Below are positions 54,545-63,420 of a stretch of 64,000 bases of DNA, piece after piece. Position 1 is the first letter of the stretch, and each line of letters opens with the position of its first letter. The stretch spans positions 329,135 to 393,134 of the forward strand of contig NZ_JANCLT010000003.1 in assembly GCF_024294785.1 (NCBI RefSeq), in the 5' to 3' direction. The notes beneath the pieces are model-generated. The model did no database searches. It was not told the DNA's origin and saw only the letters and a list, made by a program, of their open reading frames with translations. Source of the stretch: Ectobacillus ponti (GTDB lineage: Bacteria; Bacillota; Bacilli; Bacillales; Bacillaceae_G). Position numbers and translations under genes: made by a program.

Positions 54545-54645
54545 ACCGGATGATGATATGTGATAATGAAGTGAGGAACTATCATCATCCGGTCAGGCCC
54601 GGCGGCCATGACCGGGGTGCCCCTTGTAAAGGAGGCGCCCTTTTT
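54545..54645 (+). promoter_or_regulatory. structured leader before the DinB-family gene (candidate attenuator)
   Basis: Hairpin 1: ACCGGATGATGATA (54545-54558) with TATCATCATCCGGT (54580-54593), 14 perfect pairs. Alternative hairpin: CCGGTCA (54589-54595) with TGACCGG (54609-54615), excluding the base of hairpin 1. Terminator: GGGTGCC (54615-54621) with GGCGCCC (54634-54640), then TTTTT. Mutually exclusive folds before a terminator are how riboswitches and attenuators work. No known motif was recognised. Confidence 0.55.
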
Positions 54646-54668
54646 GAGTATAGGGGAGGGGAGCAGGG

Positions 54669-55196
54669 ATGACAGAGCGAACAACAGCGGGGCTGGCGGC
54701 AGTGCTGCAGTCCTTGGAGCATACGAGGGAGAAGCTGCTGCAGGAGGTGCAGGGGCTTTCGGATGTGCAGCTGAATTCAAAGCCGAAGCGGGAAAAGTGG
54801 AGTATTATGCAAAACCTGCATCATTTGCATTTGATTGAGCAAGCGGTTGCTGCATCCGTGGACGATGCGCTGCGGCACAGTGAGAGGGAGCAGCTGTATG
54901 CCAAGCCGGTGGAGCGGACGCTGGACCGCACCTACAAGGTGGAGGCGCCGGAGCAGGTACGGCCAACGGAGACCATTTTGAAGGAAGAACAAATCCGCCA
55001 GATGCTGGCGCATTCCCGCGGGGAGCTGCTGAAGGTGCTGCAGCAGGTTACCGATGAAATGGAGGTCTTGGAGAAATCCTCCCGGCATCCGATATTTGGC
55101 AAGCTGAGCCTGCAGCAATGGCTGGAGTTTCTGAATCACCACGAGCAGCGGCATATTGCCCAGATTCAAGAAGCGAAGCGTGCCTTGCATTCATAG
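54669..55196 (+). CDS. DinB-family protein
   Basis: A 175-aa four-helix-bundle protein. The metal-binding His triad is at WSIMQNLHHLHLIE (~45-55) and FLNHHEQRHIAQ (~155-165). DinB/YfiT-type proteins are putative thiol transferases or metal-dependent hydrolases. A GGGGAGGGGAG ribosome site precedes the ATG. It lies downstream of a terminator-like leader, suggesting regulated readthrough. Confidence 0.88.
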   Translation: MTERTTAGLAAVLQSLEHTREKLLQEVQGLSDVQLNSKPKREKWSIMQNLHHLHLIEQAVAASVDDALRHSEREQLYAKPVERTLDRTYKVEAPEQVRPTETILKEEQIRQMLAHSRGELLKVLQQVTDEMEVLEKSSRHPIFGKLSLQQWLEFLNHHEQRHIAQIQEAKRALHS

Positions 55197-55236
55197 AAAA
55201 AAGCCGGTCCCGGAGAAGCTCCGGAGCCGGCTTTTA
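55197..55236. terminator. bidirectional terminator between dinB-like and swrC-like genes
   Basis: AAAAAGCCGG...CCGGCTTTT with an inner CCGGAG-AAG-CTCCGG. Confidence 0.88.
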
Positions 55237-55237
55237 C

Positions 55238-58200
55238 TTATTTCTCGCGTTTCATTTGACGTCGGAAGAACAGCTCATACATGATCGGAATGATAATGAG
55301 CGTCAGCAGTGTGGATGACGTCAAACCGCCGATAACTGTAATCGCCAGTCCCTTGGAGATCAAGGTGCCGGACGAGGTGGTCAGCGCGAGCGGAATGAGG
55401 GCGGTAATGGTCGCGAATGCCGTCATCAGGATGGGGCGCAGCCGCGTTTTGCCTGCTTCCACGAGTGCGTCGCGAATTTTCATGCCTTTTTGCTCACGGT
55501 TCTGGCCAATGCGGTCCACCAGCACAATCGCATTTGTTGTGACAATCCCGATCAGCATGAGGAAGCCGATCATCACGCTGACAGACAGCGGTTCCTTTGC
55601 GATGAAGAGCGACACAAGCGCCCCGATGGGCACAAAGATCAGGGAAGACAGGATAATGAACGGAATGCGCGCCTTTCCGAAGGTGATGAGCATGGCCAGA
55701 TAGACAAGGCCGATGGCGATAATCATGGCCAGCCCGAGATCCTGGAATGTTTTCACGGTATCATCGCTTCCGCCGCCGGCTGTCAGTGAGACATCCTTCG
55801 GTAAATCCAGCTTTTTCACATCACTGCTTACCTGCTGGGTAACAGCTTGTGTGTTGTTGCCCTCAATTTGGGCGGATACGCGGGCGTATATTTTGCCGTC
55901 GAGCTTCTGGATGGCGGTGAAGCTGTCAATTTCCTTCACCTCAGCGACTTCGCCCAGCTTGACAGGGCCGCGCTGGCTGAACAGGGTCACATTCTTCAGT
56001 TCATCCAAGGAAGCGAGAGACTGGCTGTAGGACAGCTGTACACTTTGGTCCTTCTGGTCCAGCTTCAGGGTGCCTACCTGTACCGGTGTTGTCTGGTCGG
56101 AAATGGTTCCAAGAATCTGGAAGCCGGACAGCCCGTACTGGGCGGACTTTTCAGGATCAATCTGCACCAAGTATTGCTTCTGCTTCTCTGAGAAGTTGTT
56201 TGTCACATATTTTAGATCTTTATTTTTGCCCATGTATTCTTCCACTTGCTTGGCGGCTGTTTGAAGCGCATCCAGGTTTGTGGAATACAGGTCGATGTCA
56301 ACGTTATTATTGGAAGGCGGTCCGCCGGAGGAAAGCTCCTGCACGCCGAGCTTCGTGCCCTTTGCTTCGGCATCGGCAATCTCCTGCATCTTCTTCTCAA
56401 GCTCTGTTATGAGCTTTGGCACATCCTCGCCTTCCTTCAGCGTAATGAAGTAGCTTGCTTTGTTTTCCCGCTTCAGGCCGGTTGTGAAGTCACGGCTGCC
56501 GACTCCTGCGGTGACCTCCTTAATGCTGTCATAGCCGCGGAACATCTTCTCCATTTTCAACGACACATCATTCGTTTTCTCCAAAGATGTAGAAGCCGGC
56601 AGTTCAATAGAAGCAATGAGCGTTTTTTGCGCTTCATTTGGAATAAATGTAAAGCCGAGCTTCGGCACGACCGCAAAGGAGCCGCCCAGCAGCAGAAGTG
56701 AAGCGAGAATGACAATAAGCTTATGGTTTAAGGCCCAAACGATGGACTTGGCATAGGCGCGCTGCAGACCGTCCTCCTTCTCTTCCTTTGGCACCTTCTT
56801 AAAGGAAAAGCGGGCCAAAATCGGAACGACTGTGACAGCGACCAGGAGGGAAGCCAGCAGCGAGAACACAATCGTTAATGCAAACGGCAGGAAGAACTCG
56901 CCGGTGATGCCGCCGACAAAGCCAAGCGGCAGGAATACGACAACGGTTGTCAGTGTGGAAGATACAATGGCCTTTAAAATTTCCCGTGTGGAATCCAGTA
57001 CCAGCTCATTGGACATGCCTTCCTTGGATTTGCGCACACGGCGGAAAATATTTTCAATGACGACGATGCTGTCATCCACCACGCGGCCGACCGCGACAGC
57101 CATGCCGCCGAGCGTCATAATGTTCAGCGAAATGTCCAGCCGCTTTAAGAAAATGACCGCGAATAACAGGGACAGCGGAATGGAGACAATCGCAATGATG
57201 GTGGCGCGGATGTTGCGCAGGAACAGCAGCACGGCCAGGGAGGCGAACAGTGCGCCCAGCAAGCCTTCCTTCACCAGCGTCTCGACCGATTTCTTGATGC
57301 CGTCTGCGGAATCATAGCCGATGGCATAATCCACTTTGTCCTTGTAGCGGTCCAATACTTTGATTACCTGGTCCGCCACCTCGACAGTATTGGCATCCTG
57401 CTTCTTCGTGACAGCCATGGAGAGCGCATCCTTTTCATTGTAGCGCGTCTTTTCCGCTTGCTCGGATACAGCCTCAATCTTGGCAATATCCTTTAAGAGC
57501 ACAGGAGCGGCCTGCGGTCCTGCCTGGGCCGCAAGAGGTGGCTTCAGCTGCAGATTTTCCAGCTTGCTGATGGTATCCAGCTTTTCCTCCACGCGCACCG
57601 GCACCTGCAGATCAGCGGTGTTGACACGGCCGGCCGGGAAGGAGAGGAACTTGGCGTTGATTTGCTCCTTCAGGGCGCTGAGAGTCAGTCCGTAGCGCAA
57701 TGCTTTTTCCCGGTCCACGGTAATTTGGACAAGATTTTCCTTCATGCCGCCGACAGAGACGCTGTTGATGCCCTGAATTTTGTTCAGCTCCGGAACAATC
57801 TCGTCATTCAGCAGCTTTTCCAAATCCGCATCTCCTTTTGCGAATAAGGAGATGTTGTAGATTGGAAAGGAGCCGAAGGAGAAGCGGTTCACCTTGGCCT
57901 GGGCCGTCTCCGGCAGCTTTGCATCTTTGATGGAGGCATTGATTTGCTGCTCCACCTTATCCATGTCTGTATCAAACGGGAACTCCAGGTTGATAATGCC
58001 GATGCTCTCGTAGGAAGAGCTCTTCAGCGACTTTAAGCCTTCAATTCCTTTCAGTTCGTTTTCCAGCTTCGTTGTGACCTGCTGGTTCACATCATCCGGC
58101 GAAGCTCCCGGATAAATCACTTCCACTGATACCTGCGGGAACTCAATATTTGGCAGCAAATCGACCTTCAGGCCGCTGAACGAGTAGAGGCCGCCAAGAA

Positions 58201-58267
58201 TGAGCAAAAATGAAATGATGAACACGGCGACAGCATTTTTAAGGCTGAAGCGGGTCAGAAAGTTCAT
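55238..58267 (-). CDS. swrC: RND-family efflux transporter, SwrC-like
   Basis: A 1009-aa proton-driven exporter of the AcrB/AcrD/AcrF superfamily. Twelve membrane helices are arranged as two halves with large extracytoplasmic loops. The proton-relay region GGMAVAVGRVVDDSIVVIENI (TM4) and the LPNIEFPQVSVEVIYPGAS porter segment are characteristic. SwrC of B. subtilis gives resistance to surfactin-like lipopeptides and helps swarming. No membrane-fusion protein or TetR gene is adjacent, as in other monoderm RND pumps. GGAAGGGAA precedes the ATG. Confidence 0.93.
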   Translation of the reverse strand: MNFLTRFSLKNAVAVFIISFLLILGGLYSFSGLKVDLLPNIEFPQVSVEVIYPGASPDDVNQQVTTKLENELKGIEGLKSLKSSSYESIGIINLEFPFDTDMDKVEQQINASIKDAKLPETAQAKVNRFSFGSFPIYNISLFAKGDADLEKLLNDEIVPELNKIQGINSVSVGGMKENLVQITVDREKALRYGLTLSALKEQINAKFLSFPAGRVNTADLQVPVRVEEKLDTISKLENLQLKPPLAAQAGPQAAPVLLKDIAKIEAVSEQAEKTRYNEKDALSMAVTKKQDANTVEVADQVIKVLDRYKDKVDYAIGYDSADGIKKSVETLVKEGLLGALFASLAVLLFLRNIRATIIAIVSIPLSLLFAVIFLKRLDISLNIMTLGGMAVAVGRVVDDSIVVIENIFRRVRKSKEGMSNELVLDSTREILKAIVSSTLTTVVVFLPLGFVGGITGEFFLPFALTIVFSLLASLLVAVTVVPILARFSFKKVPKEEKEDGLQRAYAKSIVWALNHKLIVILASLLLLGGSFAVVPKLGFTFIPNEAQKTLIASIELPASTSLEKTNDVSLKMEKMFRGYDSIKEVTAGVGSRDFTTGLKRENKASYFITLKEGEDVPKLITELEKKMQEIADAEAKGTKLGVQELSSGGPPSNNNVDIDLYSTNLDALQTAAKQVEEYMGKNKDLKYVTNNFSEKQKQYLVQIDPEKSAQYGLSGFQILGTISDQTTPVQVGTLKLDQKDQSVQLSYSQSLASLDELKNVTLFSQRGPVKLGEVAEVKEIDSFTAIQKLDGKIYARVSAQIEGNNTQAVTQQVSSDVKKLDLPKDVSLTAGGGSDDTVKTFQDLGLAMIIAIGLVYLAMLITFGKARIPFIILSSLIFVPIGALVSLFIAKEPLSVSVMIGFLMLIGIVTTNAIVLVDRIGQNREQKGMKIRDALVEAGKTRLRPILMTAFATITALIPLALTTSSGTLISKGLAITVIGGLTSSTLLTLIIIPIMYELFFRRQMKREK

Positions 58268-58428
58268 ATGCCATTCCCTTCCTTTCTATAATAGATTTTG
58301 ATTTCGTTCCATATATAAGCATTGTAAAGCATTTATATAGAAGCTGCACTTGTTTTGTTTCAGTTTTTTGTAAGTTTTGTATAAGTTTTTGTGAATGTTG
58401 TATGATGGCATATTCTTCGGCCGGGTGG

Positions 58429-58443
58429 TCATTCTAAGAATGA
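58429..58443. promoter_or_regulatory. 15-bp palindrome between swrC-like and a small gene
   Basis: TCATTCT-A-AGAATGA, a perfect 7-1-7 dyad in the divergent region. The regulator is unknown; it is not a good match to Fur or PerR boxes. Confidence 0.45.
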
Positions 58444-58467
58444 GTATACGGGAAGGAGCTGAAGGAA

Positions 58468-58593
58468 ATGTCTCACCAGAAGAAGGAAAAGGAACGCCTC
58501 TGGCGGGCGCGCAAGGAGAACCAGCAGCCGCATGGCAAGGTTAAGACGTTTGCGGAGCTGGCAGAGGGTACAGACGACCATAAGAGAAGCTGA
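58468..58593 (+). CDS. small basic protein, 41 aa (DUF6254-like)
   Basis: GAAGGAGCTGAAGGAA precedes the ATG. The product starts MSHQKKEKERLWRARKENQ and contains PHGKVKTFAELAEG. From memory the PHGKVK core resembles DUF6254, a family of short Bacillus proteins with no known function. It ends shortly before a bidirectional terminator. Confidence 0.65.
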   Translation: MSHQKKEKERLWRARKENQQPHGKVKTFAELAEGTDDHKRS

Positions 58594-58602
58594 AGAAATA
58601 AG

Positions 58603-58636
58603 AAAAAACGCGGTGGCAGGCCCACTGCGTTTTTTA
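58603..58636. terminator. bidirectional terminator
   Basis: AAAAAACGCGGTGG-CAGGC-CCACTGCGTTTTTT, one G.T wobble. It ends both the 41-aa gene and the kinase gene. Confidence 0.9.
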
Positions 58637-59890
58637 GTGTACTCTCGGGAAGGACAGACGAAAGCAGGATCCGTCCCCCTGCTGGCTTGTAATTTTCACG
58701 TTGCCGCTCATGGCCTTCACGATGCTGAACACCACCATCATGCCGAGGCCGGTTCCTTTCTCCTTTGTGGAGTAGAACGGCGAGCCGAGACGCTGAAGCT
58801 GCTCCTTGCTCATGCCGGTCCCGGTGTCCTCAATGAGAAGCTGGACCGAGTCATCCTGCTCCGATGCCGAGATGGTAAGTGTGCCGCCGGACGGCATCGC
58901 CTCAATACAGTTTTTTAAAATGTTCAGGATGCACTGATTGAATTTCTGCTTTTCTCCGAGCACGTACAAAGGCTGCCCCGGGGGCTCATACTGCACCACG
59001 ATGTTGGAGAAATGGGCGAGCGGTGTGATGAGGGACAGAACACTGAACAGCTCGGCTTGAACGTCCAGCCGCTGTGTCTTGTCAATGCTCGGCTTGGCAA
59101 ATGTCAAATAATCAGTCAGTACATGATTGGCCTGGTCAATTCCGTTGATGGCGATATCGAGATATAGGCTGCGCTCCTCCGGTGAGTGCTGGCCTGTCTG
59201 CAGCAGCTGCAGAAAGCCCCGGGTGGAGGTGAGAGGATTTCGGACTTCATGGGAGATGGAGGCGGCCATTTCCCCGATAAGATGGAATTTTTCCATGTTC
59301 ACAAACTCCTCCTGCAGGCGGACCTGCGAGCGCAAAATCTCAATGAGATACAAAATGAGCAGTGTGCCGGCCGTGCTGCAGAACTGATAAAAGGAAACAT
59401 GCCAAAAGTAATCCTGCGGGTCCGGGACATTCCATAAGAAAAACGGTGCCCAGCCAATCGGAAATAAAGCGCTTGCAATGGCGCAGAGCAGCAGCTTTCG
59501 CCGGAACTGTCCCTGGATGAAGGGCTTGTACATGAAAAGAAGCGCAAGATAGGAAACAGAAGAAGCGAACAAGGCAGGCAGTGCCCCGTCGCCGCCAACC
59601 AAGAAGCGGTACAAGTTCATTAAAGCCCATACAGCGCCTCCTGCTGCGGGACCGCCTATCAGCGTGCTGAAGATAAGAGAGATATGCCGCAGGTCAAACC
59701 GGTAGCCGGGGTAAGTCTGAACGGCGAAGGTAATGCAGACAACAATCGAGAGAGAAGCGAGCGCAAGAAAGAAAGCTGCGCTTAAGCGCGGATGCTGCCG
59801 TCCCTTATGAACCCAGAACAAATGAAAGACAAGCACGGATATAAGCAGAATCATAATATTGAGCAGCAGATACATGATGTACGGTCCCAA
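58634..59890 (-). CDS. KinB-like sporulation-type sensor histidine kinase
   Basis: A 418-aa orphan kinase. I place the start at TTG 59890, six nt after AAGGAGGA; the next ATG (59875) is too far from it. Six membrane segments (~5-26, 36-55, 67-100, 102-120, 130-150 and 163-185) form a 5TMR-LYT-type sensor with LIGGPAAGGAVWALMNLYRFLVGG. His214 lies in ASISHEVRNPLTSTRGFLQLL, and the ATPase domain has LKNCIEAMPSGG, DTGTGM and KGTGLGMM. The family includes KinB, which feeds phosphate to Spo0F. No response regulator is adjacent, which fits the phosphorelay. Confidence 0.9.
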   Translation of the reverse strand: MGPYIMYLLLNIMILLISVLVFHLFWVHKGRQHPRLSAAFFLALASLSIVVCITFAVQTYPGYRFDLRHISLIFSTLIGGPAAGGAVWALMNLYRFLVGGDGALPALFASSVSYLALLFMYKPFIQGQFRRKLLLCAIASALFPIGWAPFFLWNVPDPQDYFWHVSFYQFCSTAGTLLILYLIEILRSQVRLQEEFVNMEKFHLIGEMAASISHEVRNPLTSTRGFLQLLQTGQHSPEERSLYLDIAINGIDQANHVLTDYLTFAKPSIDKTQRLDVQAELFSVLSLITPLAHFSNIVVQYEPPGQPLYVLGEKQKFNQCILNILKNCIEAMPSGGTLTISASEQDDSVQLLIEDTGTGMSKEQLQRLGSPFYSTKEKGTGLGMMVVFSIVKAMSGNVKITSQQGDGSCFRLSFPRVH

Positions 59891-60065
59891 AGCAATTCCT
59901 CCTTGGTACAGGCTGTTACGTATAATCCCATCATACAACGCAAAGACGCAATTTTAAATAAATATTGACAATTTTGAAAACCTTTTTCAGTAGTTTTCTT
60001 TTCGATGGAAATGTGGTACGATTTTATAGCGATTTTTAGAAGAAAGTCCATGCTGCCGGCATGGG

Positions 60066-60137
60066 AGAGGTTCGCGAACTCCCTCTATAAAAAACTAAGG
60101 TTATAACAATATCTATGGGGTATTGTTATTGTTTTTT
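60066..60137 (+). promoter_or_regulatory. preQ1-I riboswitch with terminator
   Basis: AGAGGTTCGCGAACTCCCTC (60066-60085) continues into TATAAAAAACTAAGG to 60100, the preQ1 class I aptamer with its A-rich tail and 3' pseudoknot strand. A terminator follows: ATAACAATA (60103-60111) with TATTGTTAT (60121-60129), then T-rich to 60137. PreQ1 should turn off queCDEF transcription. A possible -10 (TACGAT) lies at 60017-60022. Confidence 0.95.
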
Positions 60138-60210
60138 AGGAGACAAGGAAGCCCTTGTCGATAGTTCAAGAATGCTCTTTCTTCCATATATAAGAAGGGA
60201 GATGTATGAG

Positions 60211-60876
60211 ATGTTAAAGCAGGAAAAAGCCGTTGTGGTGTTCAGCGGCGGGCAGGACAGTACAACCTGCCTGTTTTGGGCGCTGCAGCAATTTCAAGAG
60301 GTAGAGACGGTGACGTTCCATTATGGGCAGCGCCATGAATTGGAGATTGAGTGTGCGGCCGCCATTGCCAAGGAACTCGGTGTAAAGCACACCGTGCTGG
60401 ATATGAGTTTGCTTGGGCAGCTGACGCCAAACGCTTTGACAAGAAATGATATAGAGATTACGCATGAGGAAGGCGGGCTTCCTTCGACGTTTGTGGACGG
60501 CCGCAATTTGCTGTTTCTGTCCTTTGCGGCAGTTATGGCAAAGCAGGTCGGCGCGCGCCACATTGTGACAGGCGTGTGTGAAACAGATTTCAGCGGCTAT
60601 CCGGATTGCCGCGATGTGTTTGTAAAGTCTTTAAATGTAACGATTAATCTGGCGATGGATCATGAGTTTGTCATTCATACACCGCTGATGTGGATTGACA
60701 AGGCGGAAACGTGGAAGCTGGCGGATGACCTCGGCGCCTTCGAATTTGTGCGCGAGAAGACACTCACCTGCTATAACGGCGTCATGGGCGACGGCTGCGG
60801 CGAATGTCCGGCATGCAAGCTGCGCAAGGCCGGCCTGGACAAGTATTTGGCCGAGCGTGAAGGAGCGGAGAACTGA
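60211..60876 (+). CDS. queC: 7-cyano-7-deazaguanine synthase QueC
   Basis: A 221-aa enzyme making preQ0 from 7-carboxy-7-deazaguanine with ATP and ammonia. The start at ATG 60211 is 9 nt after AAGGGAG; a longer frame begins inside the riboswitch terminator and is not real. The ATP-pyrophosphatase SGGQDSTT is at ~12-19, and the zinc site is at [17 protein letters not shown]. First gene of the queuosine operon, overlapping queD by one base (TGATG). Confidence 0.96.
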   Translation: MLKQEKAVVVFSGGQDSTTCLFWALQQFQEVETVTFHYGQRHELEIECAAAIAKELGVKHTVLDMSLLGQLTPNALTRNDIEITHEEGGLPSTFVDGRNLLFLSFAAVMAKQVGARHIVTGVCETDFSGYPDCRDVFVKSLNVTINLAMDHEFVIHTPLMWIDKAETWKLADDLGAFEFVREKTLTCYNGVMGDGCGECPACKLRKAGLDKYLAEREGAEN

Positions 60877-61364
60877 TGGACTTCTTTGGCTTTCGCATCG
60901 TAGAGAACCTGCAAAAGATCGACCGGGACATTAAACGGGATCAGTTGAAATACCACAACAAGCGCGTGATGGTGAGCAAGGAGTTCACCTTTGACGCGGC
61001 GCATCATCTGCATTGCTATGAAGGGAAATGCAAGAACCTGCACGGCCATACGTATAAGGTTGTGTTCGGCATCAGCGGCTATGTGGATGAAGTCGGTCTG
61101 GCGATTGATTTTGGCGATATCAAGGAGATTTGGAAGCAGGAGATTGAAGTGTATCTCGACCACCGCTATTTGAATGAAACGCTGCCGCTGATGAATACGA
61201 CAGCGGAAAATATGGTGGCGTGGATTTTTGAAAAAATGGAAGCGGCGCTTGGGACAGAAGAGCGCCAGCAGCAATACAAAGGCGCACGCGTGGAATTTGT
61301 CCGCCTGTTTGAGACACCGACGAGCTATGCCGAGATGAGACGGGAGTGGATGTATGGTGAGTAA
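60876..61364 (+). CDS. queD: 6-carboxytetrahydropterin synthase QueD
   Basis: A 162-aa enzyme converting dihydroneopterin triphosphate to 6-carboxytetrahydropterin, the first step of the pathway after GTP cyclohydrolase. Zinc His residues are in FDAAHHLHCYEGKCKNLHGHTYK, with catalytic residues in the same stretch and in DHRYLNE. It has an extra ~30-residue N-terminus compared with the shortest homologues. It overlaps queE by 11 bp. Confidence 0.95.
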   Translation: MDFFGFRIVENLQKIDRDIKRDQLKYHNKRVMVSKEFTFDAAHHLHCYEGKCKNLHGHTYKVVFGISGYVDEVGLAIDFGDIKEIWKQEIEVYLDHRYLNETLPLMNTTAENMVAWIFEKMEAALGTEERQQQYKGARVEFVRLFETPTSYAEMRREWMYGE

Positions 61365-62073
61365 GATTCCCGTTCTTGAAATCTTCGGTCCGACTGTACA
61401 GGGCGAGGGGATGGTCGTGGGGCAGAAAACGATGTTTGTCCGGACGGCCGGCTGCGATTACAAATGCGCCTGGTGCGATTCGGCCTTTACATGGGACGGC
61501 TCGGGCAAGGACCAAATCCGGCAGATGAGTGCCGCGGATATATGGGAAGAGCTGCGCCGCATCGGCGGCGACCGCTTCTCGCATGTGACCATTTCCGGCG
61601 GCAATCCGGCGCTCCTGGCTTCGCTTGGGGAGCTCATTCGTCTGTTGAAGGAGAACGGCATCCGCACGGCGCTGGAGACGCAGGGGAGCAAATGGCAGGA
61701 CTGGCTGCCTGAGATTGACGATATCACCATTTCCCCGAAGCCGCCAAGCTCCGGCATGCAGACAGATTTTACGATGCTTGACAGTATCATTGATAGATTG
61801 CAAGATCAGCATGTCAGCCTGAAGGTTGTCGTATTTGATGATGCGGACTTTGCCTATGCGGAAACTGTGCATCTGCGTTATCCGCAGGTGCCATTCTTCC
61901 TGCAGGTGGGCAATGATGATGTGAAAACGGCAGACGATGCGGCGCTCATCAGCCGTTTGCTCGGCAAGTATGAGTGGCTGATTGACAAAGCAATGGAAAG
62001 CCGTACGATGAACGATGCACGTGTGCTGCCGCAGCTGCATGCGCTTGTGTGGGGCAACAAACGCGGTGTGTGA
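61354..62073 (+). CDS. queE: 7-carboxy-7-deazaguanine synthase QueE
   Basis: A 239-aa radical SAM enzyme that contracts the pterin ring. The cluster motif CDYKCAWCD sits near residue 31, after [24 protein letters not shown], and the [12 protein letters not shown]-binding loop follows. It starts inside the end of queD. Confidence 0.95.
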   Translation: MVSKIPVLEIFGPTVQGEGMVVGQKTMFVRTAGCDYKCAWCDSAFTWDGSGKDQIRQMSAADIWEELRRIGGDRFSHVTISGGNPALLASLGELIRLLKENGIRTALETQGSKWQDWLPEIDDITISPKPPSSGMQTDFTMLDSIIDRLQDQHVSLKVVVFDDADFAYAETVHLRYPQVPFFLQVGNDDVKTADDAALISRLLGKYEWLIDKAMESRTMNDARVLPQLHALVWGNKRGV

Positions 62074-62086
62074 GGAGGAGACAAAC

Positions 62087-62584
62087 ATGACAGGACGTAA
62101 AGATGAAGAATTGCAGGATGTCACGCTGCTGGGAAATCAAAACACAAAATATTTGTTTGCATACTCTCCGGAGATTCTGGAGACATTCGATAACAATCAC
62201 CCGAACCGTGACTATTTCGTAAAGTTTAACTGCCCGGAATTTACAAGCCTTTGCCCGAAGACCGGACAGCCGGATTTCGCCACGATTTATATCAGCTACA
62301 TTCCTGACATTAAGATGGTGGAGAGCAAGTCCTTGAAGCTGTATTTGTTCAGCTTCCGCAATCATGGCGACTTCCATGAGGACTGCATGAATATCATCAT
62401 GAATGATCTCATTAAGCTGATGAATCCGCGCTACATTGAAGTGTGGGGCAAGTTCACGCCGCGCGGCGGCATCTCCATTGACCCATACTGCAACTGGGGG
62501 CGCCCGGGAACAAGGTACGAGCAGATGGCGGATTATCGTCTGATGAACCATGACTTGTATCCGGAAAAAATCGATAACCGGTAA
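62087..62584 (+). CDS. queF: NADPH-dependent 7-cyano-7-deazaguanine reductase QueF
   Basis: A 165-aa enzyme that reduces preQ0 to preQ1, the riboswitch ligand, closing a feedback loop. The ATG at 62087 follows GGAGGAG. The catalytic Cys and Asp are in [17 protein letters not shown], and the QueF motif [20 protein letters not shown] binds NADPH. It is the last gene of the operon, with a strong terminator. Confidence 0.97.
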   Translation: MTGRKDEELQDVTLLGNQNTKYLFAYSPEILETFDNNHPNRDYFVKFNCPEFTSLCPKTGQPDFATIYISYIPDIKMVESKSLKLYLFSFRNHGDFHEDCMNIIMNDLIKLMNPRYIEVWGKFTPRGGISIDPYCNWGRPGTRYEQMADYRLMNHDLYPEKIDNR

Positions 62585-62589
62585 CTGAA

Positions 62590-62620
62590 AAAAGGATCCT
62601 GTGACAGGATCCTTTTCTTT
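62590..62620. terminator. bidirectional terminator between queF and the DUF2187 gene
   Basis: AAAAGGATCCTGT-G-ACAGGATCCTTTT, with a T-run on the plus side and six T on the minus side. Confidence 0.9.
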
Positions 62621-62805
62621 TATGCGTGCTGTGCAATAATCGTATAGTTTTTGTGATTGACAACGGTAAGCGGCTCTACATCCAGTTCCCGAAAATTCTT
62701 CATAATAGTCACGTCCACGATGACGGAGTTCTTGTTTACCTTTTGCACCCGTCCTTGCAGACCCTCTTTGAATTGAATGATGTCACCGGCTTCTGCGATC
62801 TTCAT
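62620..62805 (-). CDS. DUF2187-family small protein (YkvS-like)
   Basis: The start at 62805 follows GGAGAGAACAGAC. The 61-aa product reads MKIAEAGDIIQFKEGLQGRV and ...VVNHKNYTI, the DUF2187 pattern: a small SH3-like beta barrel. Function unknown. In B. subtilis, ykvS lies near queCDEF, as I recall. Confidence 0.88.
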   Translation of the reverse strand: MKIAEAGDIIQFKEGLQGRVQKVNKNSVIVDVTIMKNFRELDVEPLTVVNHKNYTIIAQHA

Positions 62806-63067
62806 GTCTGTTCTCTCCTCACGAGTCAAAAGTTTAGTAGAAAAAGAGAGGATTGACAAAATGACTTTTCCTACTTTTCTTTATTTTGCAGGAAGTTGTC
62901 TTGTTTGTAAATGTTTTCATTACATTTTTTTATAAAAAATCTATTTTTATAGAAAAATAATACAAAATTATAAGGGGTCACGGAGGATACAGTCAAATTT
63001 AAAGAAATAAAGATGGTGTCAGCAGAATATAATGGTATGGAAAATTATGAGAAGAGGGGTTGGCTGA

Positions 63068-63298
63068 GTGGGAGACTTATTCTGGGTCGTTGCTTTGTTC
63101 ATTGTAATTGTGTTTGTCGTAATTGCATTCGGCAAGAAGAAAGACAAGAGCTCCTACAGCTCAAACGATTGGTATGATGGAAATGACGGAAATGACGGAA
63201 ATGACGGAAATGACGGAAATGACGGAAATGACGGAAATGACGGAAGCGATGCTGCAGACTCCGGCTCTGGCGACAGCGGAGACGGTGGAGGCGATTGA
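63068..63298 (+). CDS. single-pass membrane protein with NDG tandem repeats
   Basis: GTG start, 9 nt after AAGAGGGG. The 76-aa product has a membrane helix (~3-22) followed by a basic patch (GKKKDK) and a tail of seven or eight Asn-Asp-Gly triplets, then a Ser/Asp/Gly-rich end. It may be exposed at either membrane face. I recognise no family. The repeat is encoded by identical 9-bp units and could vary in number. Confidence 0.7.
   Translation: MGDLFWVVALFIVIVFVVIAFGKKKDKSSYSSNDWYDGNDGNDGNDGNDGNDGNDGNDGSDAADSGSGDSGDGGGD
63179..63241 (+). repeat. nine-bp tandem repeat (7 identical units)
   Basis: GGAAATGAC repeated seven times without a mismatch inside the small membrane-protein gene. The lack of synonymous changes suggests recent expansion or active slippage. 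Confidence 0.95.
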
Positions 63299-63420
63299 AG
63301 GAAAGGGGGGGGGCTGCGGCTGCCCCTTCTTTGCTGTTTCTGTCTGCTGTGTGTGGTATGATATAAGCAGATATGACAAAGGATAATACCAGAGTCTGGA
63401 AAAAACGGAGAGTGAGAGGG

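Noticed and set aside
54545-54645. T-box riboswitch
   Set aside because: No AGGGTGGNACCGCG-type T-box sequence and no specifier loop; the gene is not an amino acid or tRNA synthetase gene.
60115-60210. upstream extension of queC
   Set aside because: It lies in the riboswitch terminator and has no ribosome site; homologues start at the 60211 ATG.
63179-63241. CRISPR-like short repeat
   Set aside because: The units are contiguous with no spacers and are in frame within a gene.
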